A stretch of DNA of 64,000 nucleotides from Adiantum capillus-veneris (Eukaryota; Streptophyta; Polypodiopsida; Polypodiales; Pteridaceae), in assembly GCA_014529385.2 (NCBI GenBank), contig CM043944.1, positions 78,199,884 through 78,263,883 of the forward strand. The letters run 5' to 3'. The notes under the pieces were generated by a model, which was not told the DNA's origin, made no database searches, and was given only the letters and a program-made list of their open reading frames with translations. Positions 22,809-33,799 of the stretch are shown piece by piece (position 1 is the stretch's first letter; the number at the start of each line of letters is the position of its first letter). Both the position numbers and the translations under genes were made by a program.

Positions 22809-23825
22809 TCAGCAGTCAGCAGCAAAAAGAGATATGAGACTCGCCGCGTCACAGGTCTCCTCATCCCTCACCAACATTACTTCCTCCACAGGCGGCTCAT
22901 CTCGCTCCACCATCATTAACCTGGCATGATACAATTTAAGACGCAATCCATTTACCCTTGACTTATGTAGAATCCCATCCAGGTTAGCCAACTGATATGT
23001 TCCATTTTGAAAACACTCGACCACCTTAAAAGGGCCTTCCCACTTAATTTGAAACTTCTTTTGGAAGGTGTTGTACAGCTTCCTGTTGTAGTGCAAAACC
23101 AAGTCATGCTTCATGATACCCTTACTTTTGACCTTTTCATTTATCTTCGCCAAAGCCTTATCCTGCATCTGCCCATAATGTTCCAATGCACTCATCCTAT
23201 CCAGGTGAACCTCTTGTAACTGTAAGAGCCTCTCTTTGAATGCATCACTAGGCTACCTAAGCAACTTTTTTAGCATCTTTATTGTAGGAAACTCTACTTC
23301 CACACGCAATAATGCTTCCTTTCCATACACCAAATGAAATGGAGTAAACCTTGTACCTGTCTTCATCGAAGTACGGTAAGCCCATAATGCACTAGGCAAT
23401 TCCAAATCCCAATTCTTTCCTTGGTGTTCTTTCACTTTTCAAAGAATTTGTACCAACTCACCATTGAACCTTTCATTTAAGCCATTACATTGGGGATAAT
23501 AAGGAGTGGTATGCTGGTGCCTAATCTTTATCTTTGCGCATAAGAAGTCTAGCAGTTTAGCTCTAAATCTTGGCCCCTTATCAGAAAGTAGTTCTGGTGG
23601 CACCCCAAAATTCCAACATATTTGATCATACACAAATTTTGCCACATCCTTTGCAGTGATTTGTTTTACTTCTATAGCCTATGCTCATCTAGAGAGATAG
23701 TCCACTGCATTCAAAATATAGCTTTTGCCCTTGCTTGTGATAGGTAGCGGGCCTATTGCATCAATCCCCCACTTTTCAAACACATCAAACGCCATAATGG
23801 TTTTTCGTAGCTCTGGCTTCTCTTT
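22809..23825 (-). pseudogene. Element 5 integrase C-terminal part, copy A
   Basis: The frames at 23645-23439, 23435-23253 and 23195-22809 together give the second half of a Ty3 integrase. Asp is in LLSDKGPRFRAKLL, Glu in NGLNERFNGELV, followed by KNWDLELPSALWAYRTS and KKFQIKWEGPFKVVEC. Stops lie at about 23436 and 23250. The sequence breaks off near 23825, just upstream of the second catalytic Asp region, and joins the LTR of copy B. It is a duplicate of part of 24388-25402. Confidence 0.8.
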
Positions 23826-23832
23826 GGTTTTT

Positions 23833-24359
23833 CAGTTCTCACACTTAGCTTTATTACTTGGGCACCTTTGGCCTTTTATTTGACCTCAAACGGACCCCAA
23901 ACAGGCCTAAAAATGACCTTGCAGTGCATAGTTGTCACCCTGCTGCATTCATCCACACACCTGGCACTCAACTTTTTCTAAGAATGCGTCTCGCAACCAC
24001 ATGAAGTGGACCCAAAAGATGGTCCTCATGATGACCTCTCTGCATAATTATCACAAAAAAACCCACGTGCAAATATTGACCCCATTCGTCCTCATGACGC
24101 ACCTGCTTACCTCATGTCGTCGGCCCGCAGATAGCTTCCTTAAGAAGTTTTATGCACTACCAACTTCTCATTATTATAGAAAAAGCACACTGGTACTGGT
24201 GATAATGAAAATCGATGCACTATGTACATGTTATCCTAGCTGTACACATGTGGGCCCCAGGCAACCACTTGGCTCTAGAAAATGGGCAATCCTTTATTTG
24301 ATGCATCATGCATGTGTATATACATATGCGCAATCCCTTGCTCCAAAAAACTCCTAACA
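23833..24359 (-). repeat. Element 5 LTR fragment, copy B
   Basis: Second copy of 22196-22770, lacking a short stretch around 24060. It starts TGTTAGGAG on the minus strand at 24359 and is followed by the same purine tract. Confidence 0.7.
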
Positions 24360-24387
24360 TAATTTGCCCATCCCCTAGCCTGCTAGA

Positions 24388-25402
24388 TCATTCATGATCA
24401 GCAGCAGCAAAAAGAGATATGAGACTCGCCGTGTCACAGCTCTCCTCATCCCTCACCAACATTACTTCCTCCACAGGCAGCTCATCTCGCTCCACCATCA
24501 TTAACATGGCATGATACAATTTAAGACGCAATCCATTTACCCTTGACTTATGTAGAATCCCATCCAGGTTAGCTAACTGATATGTACCATTTGGAAAACA
24601 CTCGACCACCTTCAAAGGGCCTTCCCACTTAATTTGAAACTTCTTTTGGAAGGTGTTGTCCAGCTTACTGTTGTAGCGTAAAACCAAGTCATGCTTCTTG
24701 ATACCCTTACTTTTGACCTTTTCATCTATCTTCGCCAAATCCTTATCTTGCATCTGCCCATAATGTTCCAATGCACTCATCCTATCCAGGTGAACCTCTT
24801 GTAACTGTAAGAGCCTCTCTTTGAATGCATCACTAGGCTGCCCAAGCAACTTTTCTAGCATCTTTACTGCAGGCAACTCTACTTCCACAAGTAATAATGC
24901 TTCCTTTCCATACACCAAATGAAATGGAGTAAACCCTGTACCTGTCTTCACCGAAGTACCGTAAGCCCATAATGCACTGTGCAATTCCAAATCCCAATTC
25001 TTTCCTTGGTGCTCTGTCACTTTCGAAAGAATTTGTACCAACTCACCATTGAACCTTTCATTTAAGCCATTACATTGGCGATAATAAGGAGTGGTATGCT
25101 GGTGCCTAATCTTCATCTTTGCGCATAAGAAGTCTAGCAGTTTAGCTCTAAATCCTCGCCCCTTATCCGAAAGTAGCTCTAGTGACACCCCAAACTTGCA
25201 ACATATTTCATCATACACAAATTTTGCCACATCCTTTGTAGTGATTTGTTTTACTGCTATAGCCTTTGCCCATCTAGAGAGATAGTCCACTGCATTCAAA
25301 ATATAGCTTTTGCCCCATGCTTGTGATAGGTAGCGGGCCTATTGCATCAATCCCCCACTTTTCAAACACATCAAATGCCATAATGTTTTTTCGTAGCTCT
25401 AG
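24388..25402 (-). pseudogene. Element 5 integrase, copy B
   Basis: The open frame 25299-24388 covers most of the integrase: NAVDYLSRWAKAIAVKQITT, LLSDKGRGFRAKLL with the second Asp, NGLNERFNGELVQIL with the Glu, and the C-terminal WEGPLKVVECFPNGTYQL. The first Asp (KWGIDAIGPLP, about 25330-25360) lies in the overlapping frame that also holds the zinc-binding module. A 1-2 nt difference at the CCCCATGC stretch (25311-25320; CCCTTGC in copy A) separates the two frames. All three catalytic residues are present, so the frameshift is the main defect. Confidence 0.82.
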
Positions 25403-26250
25403 CTTCAACACTCTCTTCCCAAATGGTTGACACCTATTGAAATACCTACACCAATGGTGAACATCCTTGTGCAAACTAGGCCATACATACCCCTCTTGCA
25501 AGATCTTATGCAAGGTGATATTTAGAGCAAAATGTCCGCCACATGCACCTTCATGATTCTCTTCCAACACTCTATAAAGCTCCTCTCGCCAAGGTACACG
25601 TCTCAACACGAGATCAGCCCCTTTCATGTACAAGACATCACCAACCAATTTGTACATGGATGCTCTACGCACAAAACCATACTTCTTAGACTTCTGAATG
25701 TCTTTCGGAATGATTCCTATTAGCAAAAACTCCTCTTCTTGAGCCAAAATTTCCCGGCCATGATAAAGAGGTAAGTTGGTCCTCAACACAAATAGCTCCC
25801 CAATCATGCTTTGAGCTGCTTCATGTGCCTCTCCATTTAGAGCACGTTCAATGTGTCCGATGCTCCATGCTTCAAACTTTTTTAACAGGCCTTTAATCCT
25901 GAAAGACATTTCCTTCAAAGAGGTGTTCTTGCTCTTCCACACACCCAACACTTGCTTCACAACTAACAAGGCATCACCTTTTATGCTCAACCTTCTAATC
26001 CCATGCTTCAAACATAGCATGGTTGGGTGAAGACCAGCACATTGCATTACTCTCCTCCTTTCAGTGATATTTGAGCTATTTCGAGAAAGGGGAAAAGCGG
26101 GTTGCGTGTGCATGTGACACACATCTCCTCTCCCACAATCCGCAGGCAATAGGCATTGAAGACAATGGCCCACATCGTAGCAAAAGAGAAGACAAGCACA
26201 ATGTCAGCTGTCCATAACCGTCGTCTAAGGCGGGCGATCAAGGCAAACTC
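25402..26250 (-). pseudogene. Element 5 second RNase H and integrase zinc module
   Basis: The frame 26173-25274 contains HGIRRLSIKGDALLVVKQVL, FEAWSIGHIERALNGEAHEA (the usual tail of the extra RNase H of Tat-like elements), then RRVPWREELYRVLEENHEGA, CGGHFALNITLHKILQEGYV and HHWCRYFNRCQPFGK, which is the H2C2 module. The N-terminal half of the RNase H is not cleanly readable. Residues near 26010-26070 may be foreign (see the 52-nt shared segment). Upstream RT and gag are absent. Confidence 0.7.
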
Positions 26251-26259
26251 GACCATCAA

Positions 26260-26850
26260 CTCTACGGCACCGAGGCTCTGTAGAAGGCCCTCTCTAAACC
26301 CTTGCATGAAGGAGGGTTGAATCCACCCCATGAGGGTAAGAGGCCAACACTCTATCATCCAAGTTATTGAGACTTTTTGTATATAACAAGGAAAGATAAC
26401 ATACTTGAGTTGACAAAGAAAGCTAGAAGGAAAGGAAAACTACAAACTTCAAGGAAGTAGTTTCACTTTTCCTTTTCACTCCTTAGAGAAAGGCAAGTTT
26501 TCTTCCAAAATTCATTTATTTTCAAAAAAGAAGTTTCACAAGGTGAAAAAAAGCCTTCACAAAAACATCAAGTTTTTGTGAAGAATCAACGAAGGTGTTC
26601 TTACAAAGAACAAGACGTGAAGCGCTACAAATTTTGCAAGGCAAGGATTGCATGCAACACAAAAATCACCGAGCATAAAAAACACAATGACTTCAAGCTT
26701 TACAAGGTACAAGTTGACGTTTTTTTCTCTCTCTACATTAGCTGTGTTTACCATGGCCAACAAGGACATCTCACATACACACACACTTTTGATTTTGAGC
26801 ACGCACATCAAAATCCGGCAACCACGGGTGTTGTCAACACTAATATGCAT
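26260..26850. other. No gene recognised between Elements 5 and 4
   Basis: No domain was recognised. A small hairpin AAAACATCAAGTTTTTGTGAA lies near 26566. The stretch may hold the 5' leader of Element 4, but I found no 5' LTR: the 3' LTR start (TGTAAGGACACGGG) has no match here. Confidence 0.35.
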
Positions 26851-26879
26851 GACGATGATGGTCTAGGAGATCATGGCCT

Positions 26880-28088
26880 TGTAGAGATGGCTGCTTTGAA
26901 GACTTTGGAAAATTGACAAAGCGTACTTGAACGCAAACTCTCTGCATTAAATGCAAATGTTACAAACCTTACTGGGCTACTTATGACATTTATGAATTCA
27001 CAGACAGCTCAAGGAGCGCAAGCTCGCACGGTTCAAGGAATCCACATTTAGAAGATGCAGAAGGTAGCAAATGCATTACTTAAGAATATCACCATTCCTT
27101 AGTTTCTGCAACAGGATGCGGTCAATTCGTTCTTACACAAATGGAGTGATACTCATAGGCTGAGACACACCCCATATATTAAGAGAGTTGTGGAAACAAG
27201 TCTATCTCTTAAAGGAAAAGCCTATAAGTGGTGGATGGCATTTCCAATAGATGATCGTCCCCTCAGTCTTGGGCTGCGTTTCAAGCTTCTTTCTCCAAAG
27301 AGTTTTTGGACTCCAATGAAGAAGATAAGAATTGGTTAGCATGGGATGCATGCCGTATGTTTGGCCTCTCTCTCACTCAATATCTTTCTAAGTATCAAGA
27401 AATCATATTAAAACTAGAAGGTCTAGATGAATTTCAAAAGATACGGGGTTTCAATAGGGGTCTTGACAAAGACTATCATCTTCATATCAAGACCCAACAT
27501 CCAAAAACTTTGGAAGAAGCCATCGCTCATGCCCAAAAGTATGATGATGACCAAGAGAGGAAGGGAAATGCCTACTCTAAGAATAATTTTGCTAAGAGAA
27601 ATTCAGCTATAAAGAGCCAATGGCAAAGGAGATCTCCCACACATTCCAAGAGGAACAAGAGACTATCTACCTCTCCACGTCCTCAAGAGGCTAAGAAGCC
27701 TAAGCAATCACGGGATACTCCACGTGGGTCTCTCAGCACTGTCAATTTTGAGCGTGCAAAGAAACACAATTTGTGTTTCAAATGTCTTTCGGACCAGCAT
27801 AACAAGAAGGATTGTCCTCTTTTGCAATGCAAAGAAAAGGCCATGCACATAGTGCAACGTCTCACATTAGATTCATCTCCTGAATATTGTGTTGTAGAGG
27901 TTCTTCATATGGAAGAAAAGCACAAGTGTTGCGTGCATGCTTCAATTTGGCAACCCACATTTGGCCCCCATGAGTTGATTCGCATGCAAGGCACTATTAA
28001 CGGACAACGTGCTTGTATTTTAGTGAATGATGGTGCACCTTATAATTTCTTGAACTATAAGCTAGTCAAGAAATTGAAGCTTACATAG
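26880..28088 (+). pseudogene. Element 4 gag and protease, broken
   Basis: The early gag is seen with stops at about 26915, 27048 and 27100 (VVETSLSLKGKAYKWWMAFP near 27190-27245). The frame 27306-28088 then continues the capsid (RMFGLSLTQYLSKYQEIILK, FNRGLDKDYHLHIKT), a basic linker, a CCHC knuckle CFKCLSDQHNKKDC near 27775-27815, and a protease. The active-site loop reads CILVNDGAPYNFLNY, so the catalytic Asp of D-[S/D]-G-A is replaced by Asn. The frame ends with TAG at 28086. Confidence 0.8.
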
Positions 28089-28759
28089 ACTCCTTGCTCC
28101 CACAAGTAGTAGAACAGATGCCTAAAAATGATAAATAATTATGGGACACAATAATTCAAGGGGTTGAACTTATTGTTCAACATCATATGATGACCCTTGA
28201 CTTTCAAGTTATGAACATGGACCGTGCTGATGTAGTTTTAGGACGGGAGTGGTTGCATGGTTTAGGAAACACATTGCACACTAGTTATGAACACAACTCC
28301 TGATCCTTTAATGGTAAACATGTGCTCTTGCTTGGTTTGAAAAATATACCATTTTCACATCTTATATGTACAACCGAGCTTTCTATTTTACAAAAAGCAG
28401 ATTTAATAGATGAATTCTTTTTGTGTTACTGCTTGTCTCCAAGTCTTGTGAATTATCAAGAGCAAAGTGCTATGGATTTTAGTTATGGTATGCAAAGTGC
28501 AATGAATTTTAATGAAAAGCAAAGTGCTTACAATTCTAAAGAGCAAAGTGCTCTCAATTCTAATTACGTTGAGCAACATGCAACTGTTGTAAAACAAACA
28601 TTAATGGAATTACAAGATTCTCCATCACAGCATAACTCTTCTTTACTTTCTCCTTTTGCACAGCAAAAGCTAACTCACTTACTCACTGAGTATAGTGATG
28701 TATTCTCAAGTGATTTACCACCAGGTTACCCCTTACACGTGATATGCAGCATGGCATAG

Positions 28760-29290
28760 ATGACCTGTCGGGCACTAAATTGGTGAGTAAACCACCATAT
28801 CATAAGAGTGCTAGTGAGGCCAAGGAGGTTGAGCGTTAGTTGGCTGACTACCTTGCCCGTGGTTTCATTAGACCTAGCACTTCGCCTTGGGTATCACCAA
28901 TTCTATTGGTAAAAAATAAAGATGGTACTATGCGCATGTGCGTAGATTTCCACGGATTAAGTGCTGTAACCCTCAAGAATAAGTATCCTCTGCCTCGAGT
29001 GCATGAGTTGTTTGATCAACTCGATGGGGCAAGATACTATACAAAAATAGATCTTCGTTCAAGATTCCACCAGGTGCGTATCCTTTTGAAATATATCTCT
29101 AAGACTGCCTTTAGAACACGGTTCGGACATTTTGAATTTTTGGTTATGGCTTTTGGTTTAACGAATGCTCTAGCTACTACATTTATGACACTCATGGATA
29201 GTGTCTTACGTCCCTATCTTGGGAAATTTGTTGTGGTTTTTCTTGATGACATTCTCATTTACAGTAAGACTAAAGATGAAACATAGAACA
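28760..29290 (+). pseudogene. Element 4 reverse transcriptase, N-terminal and palm
   Basis: After a TAG near 28838 the frame runs [54 protein letters not shown], and [20 protein letters not shown]. The catalytic motif [11 protein letters not shown] is intact at about 29230-29262. The frame stops at 29284. The usual glycine of S-G-Y/F-H is Arg (RSRFHQ). This is a chromovirus-type RT. The protein is not made whole because of the flanking stops. Confidence 0.82.
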
Positions 29291-29300
29291 CTTACGATTA

Positions 29301-29990
29301 GTGTTCGAACACCTACAAACTCACACCCTGTATGCTAAGCCAAGCAAGTGCGATTTCTTTAAAACAAAATTACATTACCTCGGTCATGTGATCTCTTATT
29401 TTGGCATCAAGATGACACAGACAAGGTCGATGCCATTCTTCGATGGCCACATCCCAACACGGTTGAGGAGCTTCAAATCTTCTAAGGCATGATTAGATTT
29501 TATCAACAATATATTCGTGATTATGCCAAAATCATTGTTCCTATGACGGATCAACTTAAAGAAAAAGGTAAGACCTTTTCTTGAGAAGAAGCCCAACAAC
29601 GCAATTTTGAACAGCTCAAGGTAGCTGTAGCCACCGCTCCCATCCTAGCAATCGTCGACCCAGTTAAGCCATTTGTGGTAGAGACTGATACTAGTGATAA
29701 AGTAATTGGTGTGGTACTTCTCTAGGAGGGAAGACCGATAGCCTTTGAAAGCAAAAAATTGAATAGAGCTCAACAAAATTATTCTTTCTATGAGAGGGAG
29801 TTCTATACCATAGTTCACGCTTTACAAAAGTAACGACACTATTTATATGGTGCCAAGTCTGAAGTGGTTTTTCATCATGAGAGTATAAATGGTTTGCTCT
29901 TCAAACGGACTTGAAGGTTCGTAAAGCTAGATAGGTGGAGATCCTTCAAGATTATTATTGTAAGCTAGGATATCGCAAGGGGCGATATAA
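29301..29990 (+). pseudogene. Element 4 RT connection and RNase H, broken
   Basis: HTLYAKPSKCDFFKTKLHYL and GHVISYFGIKM (29320-29411) give the thumb region, then the frame shifts. RNase H pieces are VVETDTSDKVIGVVLL (29670-29722), IAFESKKLNRAQQNYSFYER and FYTIVHALQK (29740-29830), with stops at about 29724 and 29831. The tail near 29840-29940 is poorly preserved. Confidence 0.7.
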
Positions 29991-30191
29991 TATAGTAGCA
30001 GGGATGCACTACGTCGGATGCCTCATATTAATTCACTTGCTTTCACAAAAATAAAGAGTGAATTTTTGGAGTCATTACATGGCAAGTGTGCACAAGATCA
30101 ATCATATGCTAAAGTGTGGAGTGCATTTTTAAGAAGGGATCCCTCACACTCACATATCTCTGCACGGCCAGATCAACATGTTGCACGCATA

Positions 30192-30367
30192 GATAAAAAC
30201 TCCAACATACATAGCTCCACCCCTACTCAAGAAGGGCTTAAGCGATGGAAGAAGTTTTCCATTGACAATGGCTACTTACGATAAAAACTCCAACATACAT
30301 AGCTCCACCCCTACTCAAGAAGAGCTTAAGCGATGGAATAATTTTTCCATTGACAATGGTTACTTAC
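30192..30367 (+). repeat. 88-bp tandem duplication in Element 4
   Basis: The segments at 30192-30279 and 30280-30367 are direct neighbours and nearly identical (GATAAAAACTCCAACATACA in both). They differ at only a few places, for example GAAGGGC and GAAGAGC. The duplication lies in the linker before the integrase zinc module. Confidence 0.9.
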
Positions 30368-30399
30368 TCCACAAGGGTCAAAGGACTTAGAAACTAGGC

Positions 30400-31227
30400 G
30401 CCAAATAATATTTGAGTGTCACGATAGTCGAAGTGTTGGTCATCCAAGTATTTGTAAGAAGTATGCTTTAGTTCGCCGACAATTTTATTGGCCAAGCTTA
30501 AATCATGATGTTCAAGAGTACGTAATAAACTGCCAACAATGCAAAGTTAATAAGGCAGAGCGCCTCGAGATAGGTGGCCTTTTACATCCTTTAGAGATTC
30601 CACAAGGTAAGTGGGAGAGTATCTCTATGGATTTTGTAGTAGGACTACCTAATACAAATCGTGGCCATGATGCCATATGGATAATTGTAGACCGTCTAAC
30701 AAAGATGTGTCGATGCTTTGAACTATTGGAATTTTTGTTCAAAGCATCGACACATCTTTGTTAGACGGTCTATATGTTTGAGAATGGTAAATGGTCCGCA
30801 ATAACAAAGTTTAAAGCACGTGACTATCATGTTTAGTCCATTTATGCTTTTATATGGTTTTCAACCTAGATCACCCGTTACGGTGGGGTTGGCTACGGAG
30901 AAGATACAAAAAGTGAAGGATTTTCTCTAAGACCATTTTGATATGCTTCGAGTTGCTCGACAAAATGTTAAGCAAGCTCAAGATCGATATAAAAAGTACG
31001 CAGATGAGCATCACTGTCTTGGTACTTTCCAAGAAGGAGACAAGGTTTTTCTCAAGGTTCTGGAGCATTCAAAAAATCTGAAGACGGGGAAAGTTTCTAA
31101 ACTTTCACCACGTTATTGCGGACCATTTACCATTCTCAAACGTATAGATCAAGTGGCATATAAGTTAGCTCTTCCCGAGCACTCACGAGTTCATCCTGTT
31201 TTTCATGTTAATCGTTTACGAAAATAG
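30400..31227 (+). pseudogene. Element 4 integrase with deleted core
   Basis: The zinc module is present (HDSRSVGHPSICKKYAL, NCQQCKVNKAERL), then the start of the core with the first catalytic Asp (ESISMDFVVGLPNTNRGHD, AIWIIVDRLTKMCR). At this point a perfect fold-back (30688-30772) replaces the rest of the core. The second Asp and the Glu are missing. Reading resumes at RSPVTVGLATEKIQK and continues through RVARQNVKQAQDRYKKYADE, FQEGDKVFLKVLEHSKNLK and LSPRYCGPFTILKRIDQVAY to HPVFHVNRLRK. The integrase is therefore dead through loss of its active site. Confidence 0.85.
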
Positions 31228-31470
31228 CTAGGACAGAATGATAATGTCATTGACACAGATGTGCTAGTTGACATTATAGAATTGCCAAGCATCCCTCATG
31301 AACCCGAAAAGATTTTGGATTCTCATGAGCTTCGCACCAGACATATGTCAGATGACAGGTGTTGGTAAAATGGATAGAAAGACCTGAAGAAAGTTCTACA
31401 TGGGAGATTGTCTCCGCACTTAGGAAACGTTTTCCTACGTTTGTTTTTGAGGACAAAAAATGATTCTCCA

Positions 31471-31623
31471 AGGGGGGGTTAATGTAAGGACACGGGTCCT
31501 ACAAGCAAGGCCACCGGCACGGCACGGCCGGACAGTGTGTACGCTAGGGGGAAGCTATAAGATAACATGGTTGGGTGGAGACTAGCACACTGCATTACTC
31601 TCCTCCTTTTAGTTACCCCAACA
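31471..31623 (+). repeat. Element 4 polypurine tract and short LTR
   Basis: AGGGGGGG (31471-31478) is followed by TTAA and then TGTAAGGACACGGG at 31483. A CA end at 31622-31623 (CCCCAACA) would give an LTR of about 141 bp, but no partner LTR was found to prove this. Positions 31562-31613 match 26014-26065. Confidence 0.5.
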
Positions 31624-31863
31624 ATTGGTGACAACATAGAAGAAAAGCCACCCCCACATCAAGAGAAGACCCAATCCACCCTGTCCTCAAGCTGTAGAGC
31701 TGCTCCAAGGTACGAGGAGTCCTTGGCCGAGGTTCTCTTGGAGCATCTCAAGGAGACCACTAGCCACAACATTTCCCTAGAGAAGGAGCGGCCCAACATA
31801 CTAGCAGCAATGCATATGACTATGAGTGATTTTTTGAAGGAGTCTAGGGGGGGTGACAAGTAG
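31567..31863 (+). other. Open frame of unknown nature before the Harbinger relic
   Basis: A 98-codon frame whose first 20 or so codons lie in the Element 4 LTR. The rest is charged and helical (YEESLAEVLLEHLKETTSHN, MTMSDFLKESRGGDK). It could be a remnant of the second, DNA-binding protein that Harbinger elements carry, or chance. I do not recognise a domain. Confidence 0.25.
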
Positions 31864-32045
31864 TTCTAAGCTTTCCATGTTTCAAAGCTTTCAATTTTTT
31901 CAAAGTTCTGTTGTAATTTGTCAAAGCTTCCAAAGCTTGCAAATTTTATTGGCGTGCTTCCAAAGTGTATTGTAATGTTTCAAGGTTTTAAAGTATGATA
32001 AAAATGTTGTGAATTTAAGTAGACTATCACTGAATATCTTGTATT

Positions 32046-33396
32046 TTGTCAATGATTGTAGGATTGAATGGCCATATCCAAGGAAATGGCTCTCTATTGT
32101 GCATCTATGAATTGCTAAGGAACCCCAGCTTTTGCAATGATGAGTCCATAGTGCAAACTTGGTTGCATGTTTTTGAGAGCATGGTGCGGTCTATAAGCCT
32201 TAAGAAGATCGCCAACCGAAGGAGGGGTCATTAACGATGGCGAGCATGGGCATACCCACGTCCACAAGGCTTTGTTCAATGCTATCTCCTAAGTGATTAT
32301 AATGCTAGCATGTTCAAGCAGCGTCTAAGGGTCGACAAAGAAACCTTTTACTTACCTTTATGGGAAGCTTGCACCATTCATGCAAAAGAAATCCACAAAC
32401 TTTTGCAAGGTTGTGCCAATAGAAGATAGAGTAGCCATCGCGCTCAGTAGGCTTGCCCACTGGAGATGAACTCTTGGGCCTTGGTGACACTTATGGATGT
32501 GCCGAGAGTACATCTTGTGGAATTGTGCTTAAGCAAGGCAATTGTGAAATCTGGCCTTAAGGATACGTACAACAGATGGCCTTCAAGCTCTCGGTTTGCG
32601 ACATTGGCACGTGAGTTTGAGGTTGCAAGGGGAACCCCCTTTTTTGTTGGTGCAATAGATGGTTCCCACATCCCCATCATTGCACCAAGGGACACTCATG
32701 TCGACTACTTCAATCGAAAATGTTTCCACCTATTATGTTGCAACTAACCATAGCCGCTAATTGTTCAACATGGAATTTTGGGCCGGATCAGTGCATGACT
32801 CCTTGAATTTCACTAGAAGTAAGCTAGGACAAAGATGTGCAAGAGGGGAGCTAGGCAACTATTGTCTGGTTGGAAAATGCGCTTATCCGGCATGGCCATA
32901 CATGCTAGTGCCCTTCAAAGGGTGCAAGGAAGGGTTGTCATGTCTCAAGTACTACTTTAATTTCATACAATCAAGTACAAGGATGTTAGTTGAGAGAGCT
33001 TTTGGAATGTTGAAGGCAAGGTTTCACATTTTGTTAAAAAGACGTGACATGAATCTACACTTTGTGCCATATATTGTAGCAGCTTGTCTTGTGCTTCACA
33101 ACATTTATATTTTTCATGGAGAATCTTTTGATATGGAGTGGGTGCGCGAGGCAAAAGCAGAACTAGCGGCTCATGGTGGGCTTGCGGCAGAGGATCGAAG
33201 AGTAGATGCTACATCCATGATGGAGCTTCTGGCAGCACGCGAAGTCGAAATAGAGGAGGCTATGGAGCGTGCTGAAGGCGATGATGAAGGAGGTGCCAGT
33301 GACCTTGGAGTTGGGCTCCGAGAGGCGAGACAGTATTGCAAAGGCAATGTACAAAGAGCAAGCACTGATGAATGTTCAAGCAATTTTTGGAAATGA
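32046..33396 (+). pseudogene. PIF/Harbinger transposase, inactivated
   Basis: An N-terminal part (RWRAWAYPRPQGFVQCYLLS, MFKQRLRVDKETFYLPLW near 32235-32385) precedes the DDE_4-type nuclease. The first Asp is in FFVGAIDGSHIPIIAPRD (32643-32696). The region of the second Asp reads CLVGKCAYPAWPYMLVPF (32863-32916), with Lys-Cys where Asp is expected. The Glu is in RMLVERAFGMLKARF (32982-33026). The tail reads DMNLHFVPYIVAACLVLHNI. Stops at about 32428 and 32744 and frame changes break it further. The acidic tail is typical of plant family members. No inverted repeats or TTA/TAA-type target duplications were located, so the element limits are unknown. Confidence 0.85.
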
Positions 33397-33699
33397 GGCT
33401 TTAGAGGAAATGGATTCATCATCATCTTCAACTTAGATCTTTGGGGGCTTTCCATTCAGCGAGCAAAGAAAACCAAGTGAAGCGAGGTTCCGAGAATATA
33501 TGAGCAACACCCTCGACAAATTGATGCTAGAGCAAGGTATATTGAAGAAAATAATCATGTCAAACTTGATTCAACTAGCATCTCAACACAAAATTAACAC
33601 AAAACAACGGAAGCATCAAAATTTCAAACATGTTGAGGCCCTAACAAAATCCCAAGTCACAGAAGTATATGCAAAGTGGTTAATTATGGATGCATCAAA

Positions 33700-33702
<3 letters not shown>

Positions 33703-33783
<81 letters not shown>
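33703..33783. repeat. (GA)n microsatellite
   Basis: 81 bp of pure GA. RERE and SLSL frames across it are artefacts. Confidence 0.95.
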
Positions 33784-33785
<2 letters not shown>

Positions 33786-33799
33786 GTCGATGTATGTGT

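Larger units (their letters stand above)
26880..31623 (+). mobile_element. Element 4: decayed plus-strand Ty3 element lacking a recognisable 5' LTR
   Basis: Gag, protease, RT, RNase H and integrase follow in Ty3 order on the plus strand, ending in a purine tract (31471-31478) and an LTR start TGTAAGGACACGGG at 31483. Stops and frameshifts are scattered through it. There is an 88-bp tandem duplication at 30192-30367 and a perfect fold-back at 30688-30772. A 5' LTR and target duplication were not found, so the left boundary is approximate. Confidence 0.75.

Noticed and set aside
31567-31863. Secreted protein with a signal peptide (LAHCITLLLLVTPTIG)
   Set aside because: The hydrophobic start is encoded by LTR sequence shared with 26014-26065, so it is chance.
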